NCBI RefSeq assembly: GCF_008923205.2
Contig: NZ_WBMS02000003.1
Span: 222,775 to 286,774 of the forward strand
Direction of reading: 5' to 3'
DNA length: 64,000 bases
Source: Actinomadura physcomitrii
GTDB taxonomy: Bacteria; Actinomycetota; Actinomycetes; Streptosporangiales; Streptosporangiaceae
Position numbers and translations under genes: made by a program. The stretch's first letter is position 1, and every line of letters begins with the position of its first letter. The notes below the pieces were generated by a model. It was not told the DNA's origin, ran no database searches, and saw only the letters and a program-made list of their open reading frames with translations. Below, piece after piece: positions 31,378-39,701 of this stretch.

Positions 31378-32442
31378 ATGACGTCAACGCACGAGCAGTC
31401 GCCGCCGGTCCCCGACACCCTGGACGCACTCCTGTCACCGGAGTGGCTCACCCGGGCGCTCGGGGCCCGCTTCCCCGGCGTCCGCATCTCCCGCGTCACC
31501 CCCGGTCCGGTGGTCAGCCGCATGTCGACGAACGCGCGGTTCAGCATCGAAGCCGAGGGGGGACTCCCGCCGGGCCTGCCCGCCGACCTGTGCGGCAAGG
31601 GCTACTTCACGGAGGCGACCTGGCCGACCCGCGCGACCGGGGTGTACGAGGTGTCCTTCTACCGCCACCTGGCGGCCAGGACCGGTGTGCGCACGCTGCG
31701 CAGCCTCTACGCGGACATCGCCCCGGAGACCCGGCACGGGGTGGTCATCACCGAGGACGTCGTCGCGCAAGGGGCCACATTCCTCGACGCCACCAGCGAC
31801 TACTCGCCGGACCTGACGGCCGAGAGCCTCACGCAGCTCGCCAAGCTGCACGCCGCGACCTGGGCCGACCCGGCGCTCGGCACGGCCGACTGGCTGGCGC
31901 CGCGGCTCGACTCCCACATGAGGGCGCGCGGGGTCAAGGAGATCCGCGGCAACTTCGAGAGCGAGATCGGCGCCGGGGTGCCGAGCGAGGTCCGCGATCC
32001 CGAGCGGCTCTTCGCCGTCTACCGGGCGCTCACGGAGCAGGCGCCCTGGGAGGCGCCGTGGACGGTCGTCCACGGCGACCCCCATGTCGGCAACGTCTAC
32101 CTCGACGGAGACGGACGGCCCGCCTTCCTGGACTGGCAGCTGGTCCAGCGGGGGCCCTGGTACCTCGACGTCGGCTACCACATCGCGTCCACGCTCAGCG
32201 TCGAGGACCGGCGCCGGACGGAAGAGGACCTGCTGCGGCACTACCTGGACAGGCTCCGCGCGGAGGGCGTCGAGGCTCCGTCGTGGGACGAGGCGCGGCA
32301 GGGCGTCCGCCGGGGCATCGTCCACGGCTTCTACCTCTGGGCCATCACGCTGATGGTCGCCCCCGCCATCACGACCGTCCTGCAGCATCGGCTCGGAACC
32401 GCCGCCGCCGATCACGACGCCTTCGCCGCGGTGGACCTCTGA
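31378..32442 (+). CDS. Phosphotransferase (APH/choline-kinase-like), copy 1
   Basis: The 354-residue kinase-fold protein belongs to the aminoglycoside phosphotransferase/EcKinase-like superfamily. It has the Brenner-type catalytic loop VVHGDPHVGNVYLDGDG and the Mg-binding FLDWQLVQRGPW motif, with GPVVSRMSTNARF in the N-lobe. Such proteins are common in actinobacterial sterol and fatty-acid catabolic loci, where their substrates are unknown. It is a close paralogue, with equal length, of 57796-58860. Both copies lie beside an LLM-oxidoreductase gene. A short leader with GAAAGAGG precedes the ATG. Confidence 0.87.
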   Translation: MTSTHEQSPPVPDTLDALLSPEWLTRALGARFPGVRISRVTPGPVVSRMSTNARFSIEAEGGLPPGLPADLCGKGYFTEATWPTRATGVYEVSFYRHLAARTGVRTLRSLYADIAPETRHGVVITEDVVAQGATFLDATSDYSPDLTAESLTQLAKLHAATWADPALGTADWLAPRLDSHMRARGVKEIRGNFESEIGAGVPSEVRDPERLFAVYRALTEQAPWEAPWTVVHGDPHVGNVYLDGDGRPAFLDWQLVQRGPWYLDVGYHIASTLSVEDRRRTEEDLLRHYLDRLRAEGVEAPSWDEARQGVRRGIVHGFYLWAITLMVAPAITTVLQHRLGTAAADHDAFAAVDL

Positions 32443-32467
32443 CACCGCCGCTCTCCGCCAGACGATT

Positions 32468-32499
32468 CGATGTGCTTAAATGTATAAACGGACATCGAG
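32468..32499. promoter_or_regulatory. Inverted repeat in promoter region
   Basis: TCGATGT (32468-32474) and ACATCGA (32493-32499) form perfect 7-bp arms around an 18-bp AT-rich spacer (TTAAATGTATAAA within). It lies 37 bp upstream of the LLM gene start and 26 bp after the phosphotransferase stop, so it may be an operator at an internal promoter. Confidence 0.45.
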
Positions 32500-32535
32500 G
32501 TCGGCCGGCGGAGAAGCAGTGGTTCGGAGCGGCGG

Positions 32536-33405
32536 ATGAGACTCGCACTGCACATCAACGACTACTCGAGCCTCGGCCCGCCCGACCGGATGGCTCCGGC
32601 GCTCGCCCGCGTCGCCCGGACGGCCGAGGAGGCCGGGTTCGCCCGCCTCAGCCTGACCGACCACGTGTGGCAGATCAGCATGCTCGGCGAGCAGGGCGAG
32701 CCGATGCTGGAGGCCTACACGACCCTCGGGTACCTGGCCGGGCAGACCCGGTCGATCGAACTGCAGACGCTCGTCACCGCCGCGACCTACCGCCCGCCCG
32801 GCCTGCTCGCGAAGATCGTGGCGACGCTGGACGTGCTGGCCGGAGGGCGCGCCTGGCTCGGCATCGGCGCGGGCTGGAACGAGCAGGAGGCGACCGGGCT
32901 CGGGCTGCCGTTCGGCGCCCATGCCGAGCGCTTCGCGCGGCTGGAGGAGACCGTCCAGATCTGCGACCGGATGTGGGGCCCCGGCGAGGAGGCGTACGTC
33001 GGTGAGCACTACCGGCTCGCGAGCACGCTCAACTCGCCGCGGCCTCTGCGCCGGCCCCGGCCGGGGATCCTGATCGGCGGGGGAGGCGAGCGGACGACGC
33101 TGCGGCTGGCCGCGCGGTACGCCGACGCCTTCAACGTCCACGGGGGGACGGACGCCGGGCAGAAGGCGGACCGGCTGCTCGAGCACTGCGCGCGGATCGG
33201 ACGCGACCCGGACGAGATCGAGCGGACCGCCGTCCTGCCGAACCCGGCCGAGGTCCCCGCGGACCCCGGCCGGCTGCTGGCGGAGCTCCGGCGGCTGCAC
33301 GAGCTCGGCTTCACCACGGTCTTCACCGTCGTGCCGGACGTCGGCGCGATCACCCCGCTGGAGGCGTTCGCCACCAAGGTGATCCCCGAGATCTCCACCT
33401 GGTGA
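32536..33405 (+). CDS. LLM-class (probably F420-dependent) oxidoreductase
   Basis: The 289-residue luciferase-like TIM barrel begins MRLALHINDYSSLGP and has AEEAGFARLSLTDHVWQ (about 33-49), VATLDVLAGGRAWLGIGAGWN (about 95-115) and RPRPGILIGGGGERTTLRLAARYAD (about 175-200). These features fit actinobacterial F420-dependent enzymes rather than FMN monooxygenases, but the cofactor is inferred. The length is slightly short for the family. Its stop overlaps a GTG codon (GTGA at 33402) of an alternative longer start for the next amidohydrolase. It probably oxidises an alcohol or reduces an enoyl intermediate. Confidence 0.87.
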   Translation: MRLALHINDYSSLGPPDRMAPALARVARTAEEAGFARLSLTDHVWQISMLGEQGEPMLEAYTTLGYLAGQTRSIELQTLVTAATYRPPGLLAKIVATLDVLAGGRAWLGIGAGWNEQEATGLGLPFGAHAERFARLEETVQICDRMWGPGEEAYVGEHYRLASTLNSPRPLRRPRPGILIGGGGERTTLRLAARYADAFNVHGGTDAGQKADRLLEHCARIGRDPDEIERTAVLPNPAEVPADPGRLLAELRRLHELGFTTVFTVVPDVGAITPLEAFATKVIPEISTW

Positions 33406-33425
33406 CGGCGCGCGCGGCCCGGACG

Positions 33426-33515
33426 GCACCCGCCGACAGAGCACCGGCCGACAGAGCACCGGCCGACAGAGCACCGGCCGACACGGCACCGGCCGACACG
33501 GCACCGGCCGACACG
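33426..33515 (+). repeat. 15-bp tandem repeat, six copies
   Basis: Six head-to-tail 15-bp units, GCACCGGCCGACAGA in the first half and GCACCGGCCGACACG in the second, lie between the LLM gene and the amidohydrolase ATG. The unit length is a multiple of 3, so an in-frame extension from GTG 33402 would encode APADR/APADT repeats. It is either an intergenic slippage repeat or an optional N-terminal tail. Confidence 0.85.
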
Positions 33516-33551
33516 GCACACCCGCACAGGAACCGACGGAAGGGAACCGGG

Positions 33552-34811
33552 ATGAACGTCGACGACATGATCCTGGTCAGCATCGACGACCACGTCATCG
33601 AACCGCCCGACATGTTCGACGACCACGTGCCCGCCAGGTACCGGGACCAGGCGCCAAAGTCGATCATGGATGAGAACGGCTATGAGACCTGGTGGTTCCA
33701 GGGCGTCCCCAGCGTCTCCACCAGCCTCAACGCCGTCGTGGGCTGGCCGAAGGAGGAGTGGGGGATGAACCCCTCCACGTTCGCCGAGATGCGGCCCGGC
33801 AGCTACGACATCCACGAGCGCGTGCGGGACATGAACCGCAACGGGATCCTCGCCTCGATGTGCTTCCCCTCGTTCGCCGGCTTCAGCGCGCGGTTCTTCC
33901 AGGAGGCCGACGACAAGGACCTCGCGCTGATCATGCTGAAGGCCTACAACGACTGGCACATCGACGAGTGGGCGGCGGCCTATCCCGGCCGGTTCGTCCC
34001 CATCGCGCTCGGGCCGGTGTGGAACCCTGAGGAGCTCGCGGAGGAGGTGCGGCGCGTCGCGGCCAAGGGCGTCCGGGCCGTCACCATGCCCGAGCTGCCC
34101 CACCTGCAGGGCCTGCCCAGCTACCACGACCTGGAGTACTGGGGCCCGTTCTTCCGCGCCGCGTCCGAGACGGGCGTCGTCATGTGCCTGCACATCGGGC
34201 AGGGCTTCGCCGCCATCAACGGGGCCCCGGACGCCCCGATCGACAACCTGATCATCCTCGCGACGCAGGTGTCCACGTTCGCGGCCCAGGACCTGCTGTG
34301 GGGCGGGGCCATGACGGCCTACCCCGACCTGAAGATCGCCTGGTCGGAGGCGGGCATCGGGTGGATCCCGTTCTACCTGGACCGCTGCGACCGGCACTAC
34401 ACCAACCAGCGCTGGCTGGGGCACGACTTCGGCGGGAAGCTGCCCAGCGACATCTTCCGCGAGCACTCGCTCGCCTGCTACGTCACCGACCCCACCGCGC
34501 TGAAGGTCCGGCACGACATCGGCATCGAGAACATCGCCTGGGAGTGCGACTACCCGCACTCGGACAGCATCTGGCCCGACGCCCCCGAGTTCGTGCTCGC
34601 CGAGATGAACGAGGCGGGCGTCCCCGACCACGAGATCAACATGATCACGTACCAGAACACCTGCCGGTTCTTCGGCTGGGACGCCTTCAAGGACATCCCG
34701 AAGGAGCGGGCGACGGTCGGCGCGCTGCGCGCCCTGTCGCCGGACGTCGACACCACCACGCGCTCCAAGCACGAGTGGCGCCGCCTGTACGAGGCGTCGC
34801 GCGCGTCCTGA
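33552..34811 (+). CDS. Amidohydrolase-2 family protein
   Basis: The 419-residue amidohydrolase-2 protein begins with the subgroup-typical ILVSIDDHVIEPPDMF. It has GVVMCLHIGQG at beta-5, IAWSEAGIGWIPFYLDRCDR at beta-6 and the catalytic Asp in WECDYPHSDSIWP at beta-8. ATG at 33552 is chosen because GGAAGGGAACCGGG precedes it and family similarity begins there. The frame is also open from GTG 33402 through the tandem repeat, which would add about 50 low-complexity residues. It is the last gene before a strong terminator, at the end of the ligase/phosphotransferase/LLM unit. Confidence 0.87.
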   Translation: MNVDDMILVSIDDHVIEPPDMFDDHVPARYRDQAPKSIMDENGYETWWFQGVPSVSTSLNAVVGWPKEEWGMNPSTFAEMRPGSYDIHERVRDMNRNGILASMCFPSFAGFSARFFQEADDKDLALIMLKAYNDWHIDEWAAAYPGRFVPIALGPVWNPEELAEEVRRVAAKGVRAVTMPELPHLQGLPSYHDLEYWGPFFRAASETGVVMCLHIGQGFAAINGAPDAPIDNLIILATQVSTFAAQDLLWGGAMTAYPDLKIAWSEAGIGWIPFYLDRCDRHYTNQRWLGHDFGGKLPSDIFREHSLACYVTDPTALKVRHDIGIENIAWECDYPHSDSIWPDAPEFVLAEMNEAGVPDHEINMITYQNTCRFFGWDAFKDIPKERATVGALRALSPDVDTTTRSKHEWRRLYEASRAS

Positions 34812-34821
34812 GCGGGCGGTC

Positions 34822-34850
34822 GGACCGGACGCCGCCGCGGCGTCCGGTCC
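34822..34850. terminator. Strong bidirectional hairpin terminator
   Basis: A perfect 13-bp stem (GGACCGGACGCCG paired with its complement) and a 3-nt loop lie between the convergent amidohydrolase and thiolase genes. Confidence 0.8.
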
Positions 34851-34875
34851 CGCGCGTGCACGGCCCGCCGGGCGG

Positions 34876-36045
34876 TCAGGGGACCTCGATGACGACGGCG
34901 CCGCCCTGGCCGCCGCCGGCGCACATGGTCGCCAGGCCGAACCCGCCGCCGCGCCGGCGCAGCTCGTGGACGAGCGTGGTCACCATGCGAGCGCCCGTGG
35001 CGCCGATCGGATGGCCGAGGCTGCAGCCGCTGCCGTGGACGTTGACCCGGTCCTCGTCGAGGCCGAGCACCTCGCAGGCCGCCACCGGGACGGACGCGAA
35101 CGCCTCGTTGATCTCCCACAGGTCGACCTCGGAGGCCCGCAGGCCGGCCCGCGCGAGGACCTTGGTCGCGGCGTCGATCGCGCCGACGCCGGTGTAGGCG
35201 GGCTGGACCCCGACCGCCGTCCAGGCGCGCACGACCGCGAGTTCCGGCAGCCCCTCCTCGCGCGCGAGGTCGTCGGCGACGATCGCCAGCGCGGCCGCGC
35301 CGTCGTTCATCCCGCAGGCGTTCCCGGCGGTGATCGAGAAGCCGTCGATCTCCGGGTGCAGCGGCGCCAGCGCCGCGAGCTTCTCGGCGGAAGTGGTGGA
35401 GCGCGGGTGCTCGTCGGCCGTGAACTCGACCACGGAGCCGTCCCGGCGGGTCACCTTGATCGGGGCGATCTCGTCGGCGAACGCGCCCGACTCGGTGGCG
35501 GCGACGGCCCGCCGGTGCGAGCGCAGCGCCCAGGCGTCCATCTGCTCCCGGGTGAGCTCGTAGCGCCGGGCGACGTTCCAGCCGACGCTCAGCGACACGT
35601 CGTCGGTGGCCTCACCGGTGTACGGGAAGGTGGGGGCGTTGCGCTGCTCGGTGCCGTCGCCGCCCGGGATCCGCCAGGTCAGGGCGGGGCCGGTGGAGCT
35701 CGACTGGACGCCGCCCGCCACGACGGCGCGGTCCATGCCCGCCCGGATGCCCGCCGCGGCCATGCCGATCGCGGCGAGGCCGCTGGCGCAGTGCCGCTGT
35801 ACGGCGACGCCGGGCACATGGGTCATTCCCGCGGCGACCGCCGCGTAGCGGGCCAGATCGCCGCCGCCGTACATCACCTCGCCGAAGGCGACGTCGTCGA
35901 ACCGGCCCGGCGCGAGCCCGGACCGGCGCACGGCCTCCCGGAGGACATGGGTCGCCAGCTCCTCGGCGGGCGTCTCCGACAGGGTCCCCTTGAAGGCGGT
36001 GCCGATGGGGGTCCGCACGGCACTGGCGATCACGGCTTCGGGCAC
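34876..36045 (-). CDS. Thiolase / acetyl-CoA acyltransferase
   Basis: The 389-residue thiolase has all catalytic positions: nucleophile Cys86 in QRHCASGLAAIG, EINEAFA, the His in GSGCSLGHPIGATGAR and the second Cys in TMCAGGGQGGA. It should carry out the final thiolytic step of beta-oxidation or a biosynthetic condensation. Unlike the DUF35-linked thiolase-like proteins elsewhere in the window, its active site is complete. It is transcribed alone on the minus strand, with an AT-rich promoter region between it and the LacI regulator gene. Confidence 0.93.
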   Translation of the reverse strand: MPEAVIASAVRTPIGTAFKGTLSETPAEELATHVLREAVRRSGLAPGRFDDVAFGEVMYGGGDLARYAAVAAGMTHVPGVAVQRHCASGLAAIGMAAAGIRAGMDRAVVAGGVQSSSTGPALTWRIPGGDGTEQRNAPTFPYTGEATDDVSLSVGWNVARRYELTREQMDAWALRSHRRAVAATESGAFADEIAPIKVTRRDGSVVEFTADEHPRSTTSAEKLAALAPLHPEIDGFSITAGNACGMNDGAAALAIVADDLAREEGLPELAVVRAWTAVGVQPAYTGVGAIDAATKVLARAGLRASEVDLWEINEAFASVPVAACEVLGLDEDRVNVHGSGCSLGHPIGATGARMVTTLVHELRRRGGGFGLATMCAGGGQGGAVVIEVP

Positions 36046-36250
36046 GGGGCCACCTCACTGTCACGGTCGAGTGCCCAGCGGTGGAGGGCACCGTCGGAGC
36101 GATGGCCTCCAATATAATTCCAAAGAACTAAACATGTCGAACTCTGATATCGAAGTGCCGCGACACGGGGCCCGGCCACCCGTTCTGCCGTACGGTGAAT
36201 GGGCCGAGCCCCGCCCCGGGGACACGACTTCGACAGATCGGGAGACGAGA

Positions 36251-37282
36251 GTGCCCAGGCAAGCGGAGGGCAGGAGCCCGGTCGGCCGGCCGGGGTCCCG
36301 GCCGGCGACCAGCGTCGACGTCGCCAAGCTCGCCGGAGTCTCCCGGGCGACGGTGAGCCACGTGCTGAACGGCCAGGTCGAGAGGTTCAACACCGACACC
36401 GTCGAGCGCGTCCGCCGCGCCGCCGCCGCGCTCGGCTACGTCCGGTCCGCGGCGGGGCGGGCCCTCGCGCTGGGCAGGAGCGACTTCATCGTCGTGGTCG
36501 TCCCGAACGTGACCTTCATCCGCCTCCAGGACGTCGTGCAGACGCTCTCCGCCGACATCGAGAAGCTCGGGTTCACCGCGGTCGTCCACTTCAGCGTGGC
36601 CGGGCCGGAGGGCACGGGGACCGACCGGCTGCGGCACCTGCTCGAGACCCTCCGGCCCGCGGGAGTGCTCGACCTCGGCGGGCTCACCAGGGCGGACCGG
36701 GAGTTCGCCGCGCAGGCGGGCTGCCCGGTGCTCCCGCCCGACAAGCCGCCCTTCAACGTGAACGAGTGGCTCGGCTTCCTCCAGGCCGATCACCTCCGCT
36801 CTCGCGGATACGCGCGGATCGCCTACGCCCTGCTGGCGGACGAACGCGACGACTCGTACGCGCGCGCACGCGCGGCGAGCGTCGCCGCGTTCTGCGCGGC
36901 CGAAGGCATGCCCCCCTCCGTCGACGTCCACGTGCCCATCGAGCCCGAGGGCGCGCAGCGGGCGCTGGAGGCCCTCCTCGAGGCGCACCGGCCGCCGTTC
37001 GGGGTCGCCTGCTACAACGACAAGGTGGCGCTCGCCCTGCTGTTCGCCGCCCGCCGGCTCGGGCTGGCGGTGCCGGACGACGTGGGGGTCATCGGCATGG
37101 AGGGCGCCGACGTGGGGCAGGTGGTGTCGCCCCGGCTGACGACGGTCCGCAGCGACGTCCGCGCGGCGATGCGGCCCTTCCGGTACGCGCTCGCGCAGGC
37201 CTACGGGGGCCCGGCGTCTCGGGAGGACGAGCCCGTGTTCGGGAAGGAGGCGTTCGCGGTGCTGCCCGGAGAGACGACCTAG
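36251..37282 (+). CDS. LacI-family transcriptional regulator
   Basis: The 343-residue repressor has an N-terminal LacI HTH (SVDVAKLAGVSRATVSHVLNG, about 20-40) with hinge-like VRRAAAALGYVRSAAGRALALGRSDF. A periplasmic-binding-protein-like domain follows (IVVVVPNVTF..., GVACYNDKVALALLFAARRLGLAVPDDVGVIGMEG). GTG at 36251 follows GGGAG. The frame is open far upstream, but nothing there resembles the family. It is divergent from the thiolase gene; the intergenic sequence contains TTCGATATC (36146-36154, minus strand). It may control the thiolase gene or the following flavoprotein. The inducer is unknown. Confidence 0.88.
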   Translation: MPRQAEGRSPVGRPGSRPATSVDVAKLAGVSRATVSHVLNGQVERFNTDTVERVRRAAAALGYVRSAAGRALALGRSDFIVVVVPNVTFIRLQDVVQTLSADIEKLGFTAVVHFSVAGPEGTGTDRLRHLLETLRPAGVLDLGGLTRADREFAAQAGCPVLPPDKPPFNVNEWLGFLQADHLRSRGYARIAYALLADERDDSYARARAASVAAFCAAEGMPPSVDVHVPIEPEGAQRALEALLEAHRPPFGVACYNDKVALALLFAARRLGLAVPDDVGVIGMEGADVGQVVSPRLTTVRSDVRAAMRPFRYALAQAYGGPASREDEPVFGKEAFAVLPGETT

Positions 37283-37446
37283 CCGCCGTTCCGGCCCGGC
37301 GGGTCGTGCGACAGCACCGGATCACGGAGCGTCACCGACCGCGGGAACTGTTGACGCGCGTCAACGAGGCTTCTTAGGCTGGGCGGGCCGACCAAGACCT
37401 TCGGGGACTCAGGCCCCGGAGGAGGGCGCTGCGAGGAGGTTGGCCG

Positions 37447-38259
37447 ATGGGGCCGAGCGGGCTTGTCGATGTGGTGGTGATCGGGTCCGGCATGAGCGGG
37501 CTCGCCTCCGCGGTCGTGTCGGCGAAGGCCGGGGCCCGCGTCCTCCTTCTCGACCAGGACGTTCCCGTCAGGCGCAGGCTGGTCTCCTCCCGGGCGGACC
37601 GTTCGCGCGAGGCGCTGCGGGCCGGTCTCTGGCGCGCCGTGCACTCGGTCGGGGTCCAGGTGCAGGTGCACTGCCGCGCCCACGAACTCGTGATGGACGG
37701 CGGGAAGGTGACCGGTGTCGGTTACGCGATGCTGCCGTCCCGGGGCGTCGCCTCCACCGGCTACCGCCTGCTGCGGAGGATGAACGCCCGGCTGCCGGAG
37801 CGGTTCGGGTCCGTCCTGGACAGGGCCGCCGACTCGGTGTGGCGGTCGTCGTTCGACGTCGGCGAGGTCGGCTGCCTGCGGGTCGTGCTCGCCATGGACC
37901 CGCGCCACTGGGAGTTCGTCGGTCCCGCGGCGTGGGCGGTGGCGCGCGGCCTCGGCGACGGAGCGCAGGCCCGGCCCGAGAATTTGCGCCGGCTGCGCGC
38001 GATCGACCCGGCGGCCGGCGGCGGGCGCACTCCCGAGCTGGCCGTCCGCGAATGGTGCGCGTCCCGCGACGCGGCGGCCTCCGCCTCCCTGCTGGAGGAG
38101 CTGTCCGTCGACGAGACGACCGGAGCCGTCGTCGTGCGCGAGGGGTGGCGCGTACGGGGCCTCTACACCGCCGCGCACGTCGACGACGCCGAGGTGATCC
38201 ACAGCTTCGCCCCCGCCGCGCTGTCGGGGGACGGGTCCGAGCTCCGGCGGGCGGCCTGA
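37447..38259 (+). CDS. Shortened KstD-like FAD flavoprotein
   Basis: The 270-residue protein starts with a good dinucleotide-binding motif (VVVIGSGMSGLASAVVSAKAGARVLLLDQD, residues 9-37). It ends with GLYTAAHVDDAEVIHSFAPAALSGDGSEL, which resembles the closing FAD-binding strand of fumarate-reductase/3-ketosteroid dehydrogenase-type flavoproteins. Those enzymes have about 500-560 residues; roughly half, including most of the substrate domain, is missing here. The reading frame is clean and has GAGGAGG upstream, so this may be a minimal oxidoreductase or a stable remnant after internal deletion. The gene overlaps nothing and is convergent with the enoyl-CoA hydratase gene. Confidence 0.65.
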   Translation: MGPSGLVDVVVIGSGMSGLASAVVSAKAGARVLLLDQDVPVRRRLVSSRADRSREALRAGLWRAVHSVGVQVQVHCRAHELVMDGGKVTGVGYAMLPSRGVASTGYRLLRRMNARLPERFGSVLDRAADSVWRSSFDVGEVGCLRVVLAMDPRHWEFVGPAAWAVARGLGDGAQARPENLRRLRAIDPAAGGGRTPELAVREWCASRDAAASASLLEELSVDETTGAVVVREGWRVRGLYTAAHVDDAEVIHSFAPAALSGDGSELRRAA

Positions 38260-38272
38260 GCGCCGGCCCCGG

Positions 38273-39070
38273 TCAGCGGTCGCGGAACCGCGGCGACCTT
38301 TTCTCCAGGAAGGCGGCGATGCCCTCGTGCAGGTCCGAGGTCGTGAGGGTGATCGGCTGGGCGAGCGACTCCCACTGCAGGGACGCCTCCAGGCCGACCG
38401 CCGACCGCTCCAGGCCGTTCTTGGTGAGCCGCGTGGCGATCGGGGCGGCCTCGGCGATGCGGGCGGCGACGGTGAGCGAGTGCTCCAGCCCGTCGTCGGC
38501 GACGTCGTTCACCAGCCCCCACTCCAGCGCCTGGTCCGCCGGGACCTCGCGCCCGGTGTAGAGCATGTCACGGGCCCGGGTGATCCCGATCGCCTCGGGC
38601 AGCAGCCAGGTCGCCGCCATCCCACCGTGCGTCCCGCGGAAGACGAACGGGGTGCTGAACCACGCGTCCGGCCCGGCGAAGCGCAGGTCGCAGGCCAGCG
38701 CCAGGCAGACCCCCGCGCCCACGGCCGGCCCGTCGACGGCGGCGATGACGGGGAAGGGAAGGTCGCGCGGCCGCAGCCAGCTCCGGTAGAAGGGCAGCAT
38801 GCGCTCGCGCAGCCGGTCGATGGTGACGTCCTCGGCCTCGTCCTGGGTGAGCCAGGACAGGTCGGCGCCCGAGGAGAAGCAGCCGCCCCGCCCGGCCACG
38901 ACGAGGACGCGGGTCCGCCTGTCGGCGGCGACCGCGTCGACGGCCCGGTCCCAGTCCCGGGTCATCTCCTCGGTCATCGCGTTGCGCAGGCCCGGCCGGT
39001 TGAGCGTGATCAGGCGCACGCCCGGTCCCGGCTCGGTCAGCAGTACCGCGTCGCTGGAGTCGGCCGCCAC
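38273..39070 (-). CDS. Enoyl-CoA hydratase/isomerase family protein
   Basis: The 265-residue crotonase-superfamily protein has VRLITLNRPGLRNAMT at the N-terminus, the oxyanion-hole motif CFSSGADLSWL (about 64-74) and the second loop AAVDGPAVGAGVCLALACDLRFAG (about 110-133), then GTHGGMAATWLLPEAIG. A C-terminal EGIAAFLEKRSPRF motif is typical of hydratases. It should act on an unsaturated acyl-CoA in the pathway. It is transcribed alone, convergent with the short flavoprotein gene and downstream of the ArsR gene on the same strand (66-bp gap). Confidence 0.9.
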   Translation of the reverse strand: MAADSSDAVLLTEPGPGVRLITLNRPGLRNAMTEEMTRDWDRAVDAVAADRRTRVLVVAGRGGCFSSGADLSWLTQDEAEDVTIDRLRERMLPFYRSWLRPRDLPFPVIAAVDGPAVGAGVCLALACDLRFAGPDAWFSTPFVFRGTHGGMAATWLLPEAIGITRARDMLYTGREVPADQALEWGLVNDVADDGLEHSLTVAARIAEAAPIATRLTKNGLERSAVGLEASLQWESLAQPITLTTSDLHEGIAAFLEKRSPRFRDR

Positions 39071-39136
39071 CAGTCGATCCCTTCTGCCGCCAGAGCGGAC
39101 ACGTTACCGCAGGCCCGGCCGCGAGCGGCCGGCGCG

Positions 39137-39529
39137 CTACCAGGTGATGAGAGGGGCGCCGGCGTCCGCCTCCGCCGCGGCGGCCGGTTCCTCCCGGTCC
39201 CCGGCGGCGCGGCGGCCCGCGGCGCCGGCGGTGCTCGCGGCGGGGGGCGTGCCGGGTGCCAGCGGCCATAGCTGCTCGATCACCTCGCCGAGGATGTCCC
39301 GGCGCAGCGAGTAGAAGTAGCTGCGGCCCCGCTTGTGCACCTCGATCAGCCCGGCCTGCGTGAGGATCTTGGTGTGGTAGGAGATCGTGGGCTTGGAGAC
39401 GGGGAGGGTGTCCTCCAGGACGCTGCAGGGGAACTCCTCCTCCTGCGCCACCTGCTGGATGATGCTCCACCGGATCGGATCGGCCAGCGCTTTGAAGATC
39501 TCCGTCGGGGCGATCGCCTCGCGAGGCAT
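39137..39529 (-). CDS. ArsR-type winged-helix regulator
   Basis: The 130-residue regulator has a winged helix: TEIFKALADPIRWSIIQQVA (about 9-28), then LEDTLPVSKPTISYHTKILTQAGLIEVHKRGRSYFYSL (about 39-76). A C-terminal Ala/Glu-rich tail follows. No Cys pair for metal sensing is found in helix alpha-3 or alpha-5; the only Cys is in FPCSVLED. It is therefore more likely a non-metal ArsR-family repressor. ATG at 39529 has GGAGGAGG 6-7 nt upstream. It is divergent from the acyl-CoA dehydrogenase operon, with an AT-rich region between, and probably controls it. Confidence 0.85.
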   Translation of the reverse strand: MPREAIAPTEIFKALADPIRWSIIQQVAQEEEFPCSVLEDTLPVSKPTISYHTKILTQAGLIEVHKRGRSYFYSLRRDILGEVIEQLWPLAPGTPPAASTAGAAGRRAAGDREEPAAAAEADAGAPLITW

Positions 39530-39630
39530 CACACCTCCTCCTTGCTCCGCACGGTTCCAGGATTCGCCAACTATGAATGTAGTCGACGGCGAGGGGGATG
39601 CCACGCGCGTTCCGGAGCTGCGGAACGATT

Positions 39631-39669
39631 ATTCGATAGATTGACAACTTTTTCAATATCGTGTTCAGT
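39631..39669 (+). promoter_or_regulatory. Promoter region of acyl-CoA dehydrogenase operon
   Basis: ATTCGATAGATTG (39631-39643) overlaps a consensus -35 TTGACA (39641-39646), followed 17 nt later by a weak -10-like TTCAGT. ATTGA and TCAAT form a short inverted repeat within it. TTCGATAGATT is also found upstream of the amidohydrolase gene at 18389-19567. ArsR or TetR control is plausible. Confidence 0.4.
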
Positions 39670-39701
39670 GGGGTCGAGGCACGATGTGAGAGGAAGTCTC
39701 G

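Noticed and set aside
33426..33515. Repeat array considered as CRISPR
   Set aside because: The units are 15 bp, directly abutting with no spacers, and coding-frame compatible; no cas genes are nearby.
18389..34811. Assignment of the four amidohydrolases as ACMSD or gamma-resorcylate decarboxylase
   Set aside because: The N-terminal HxH is replaced by DNH, VHP, VHV or DDHV forms, so the exact reaction cannot be transferred.
34876..36045. Possible steroid-specific FadA5-type assignment for the thiolase
   Set aside because: Catalytic motifs are general to thiolases and nothing seen here distinguishes the sterol-specific subgroup.
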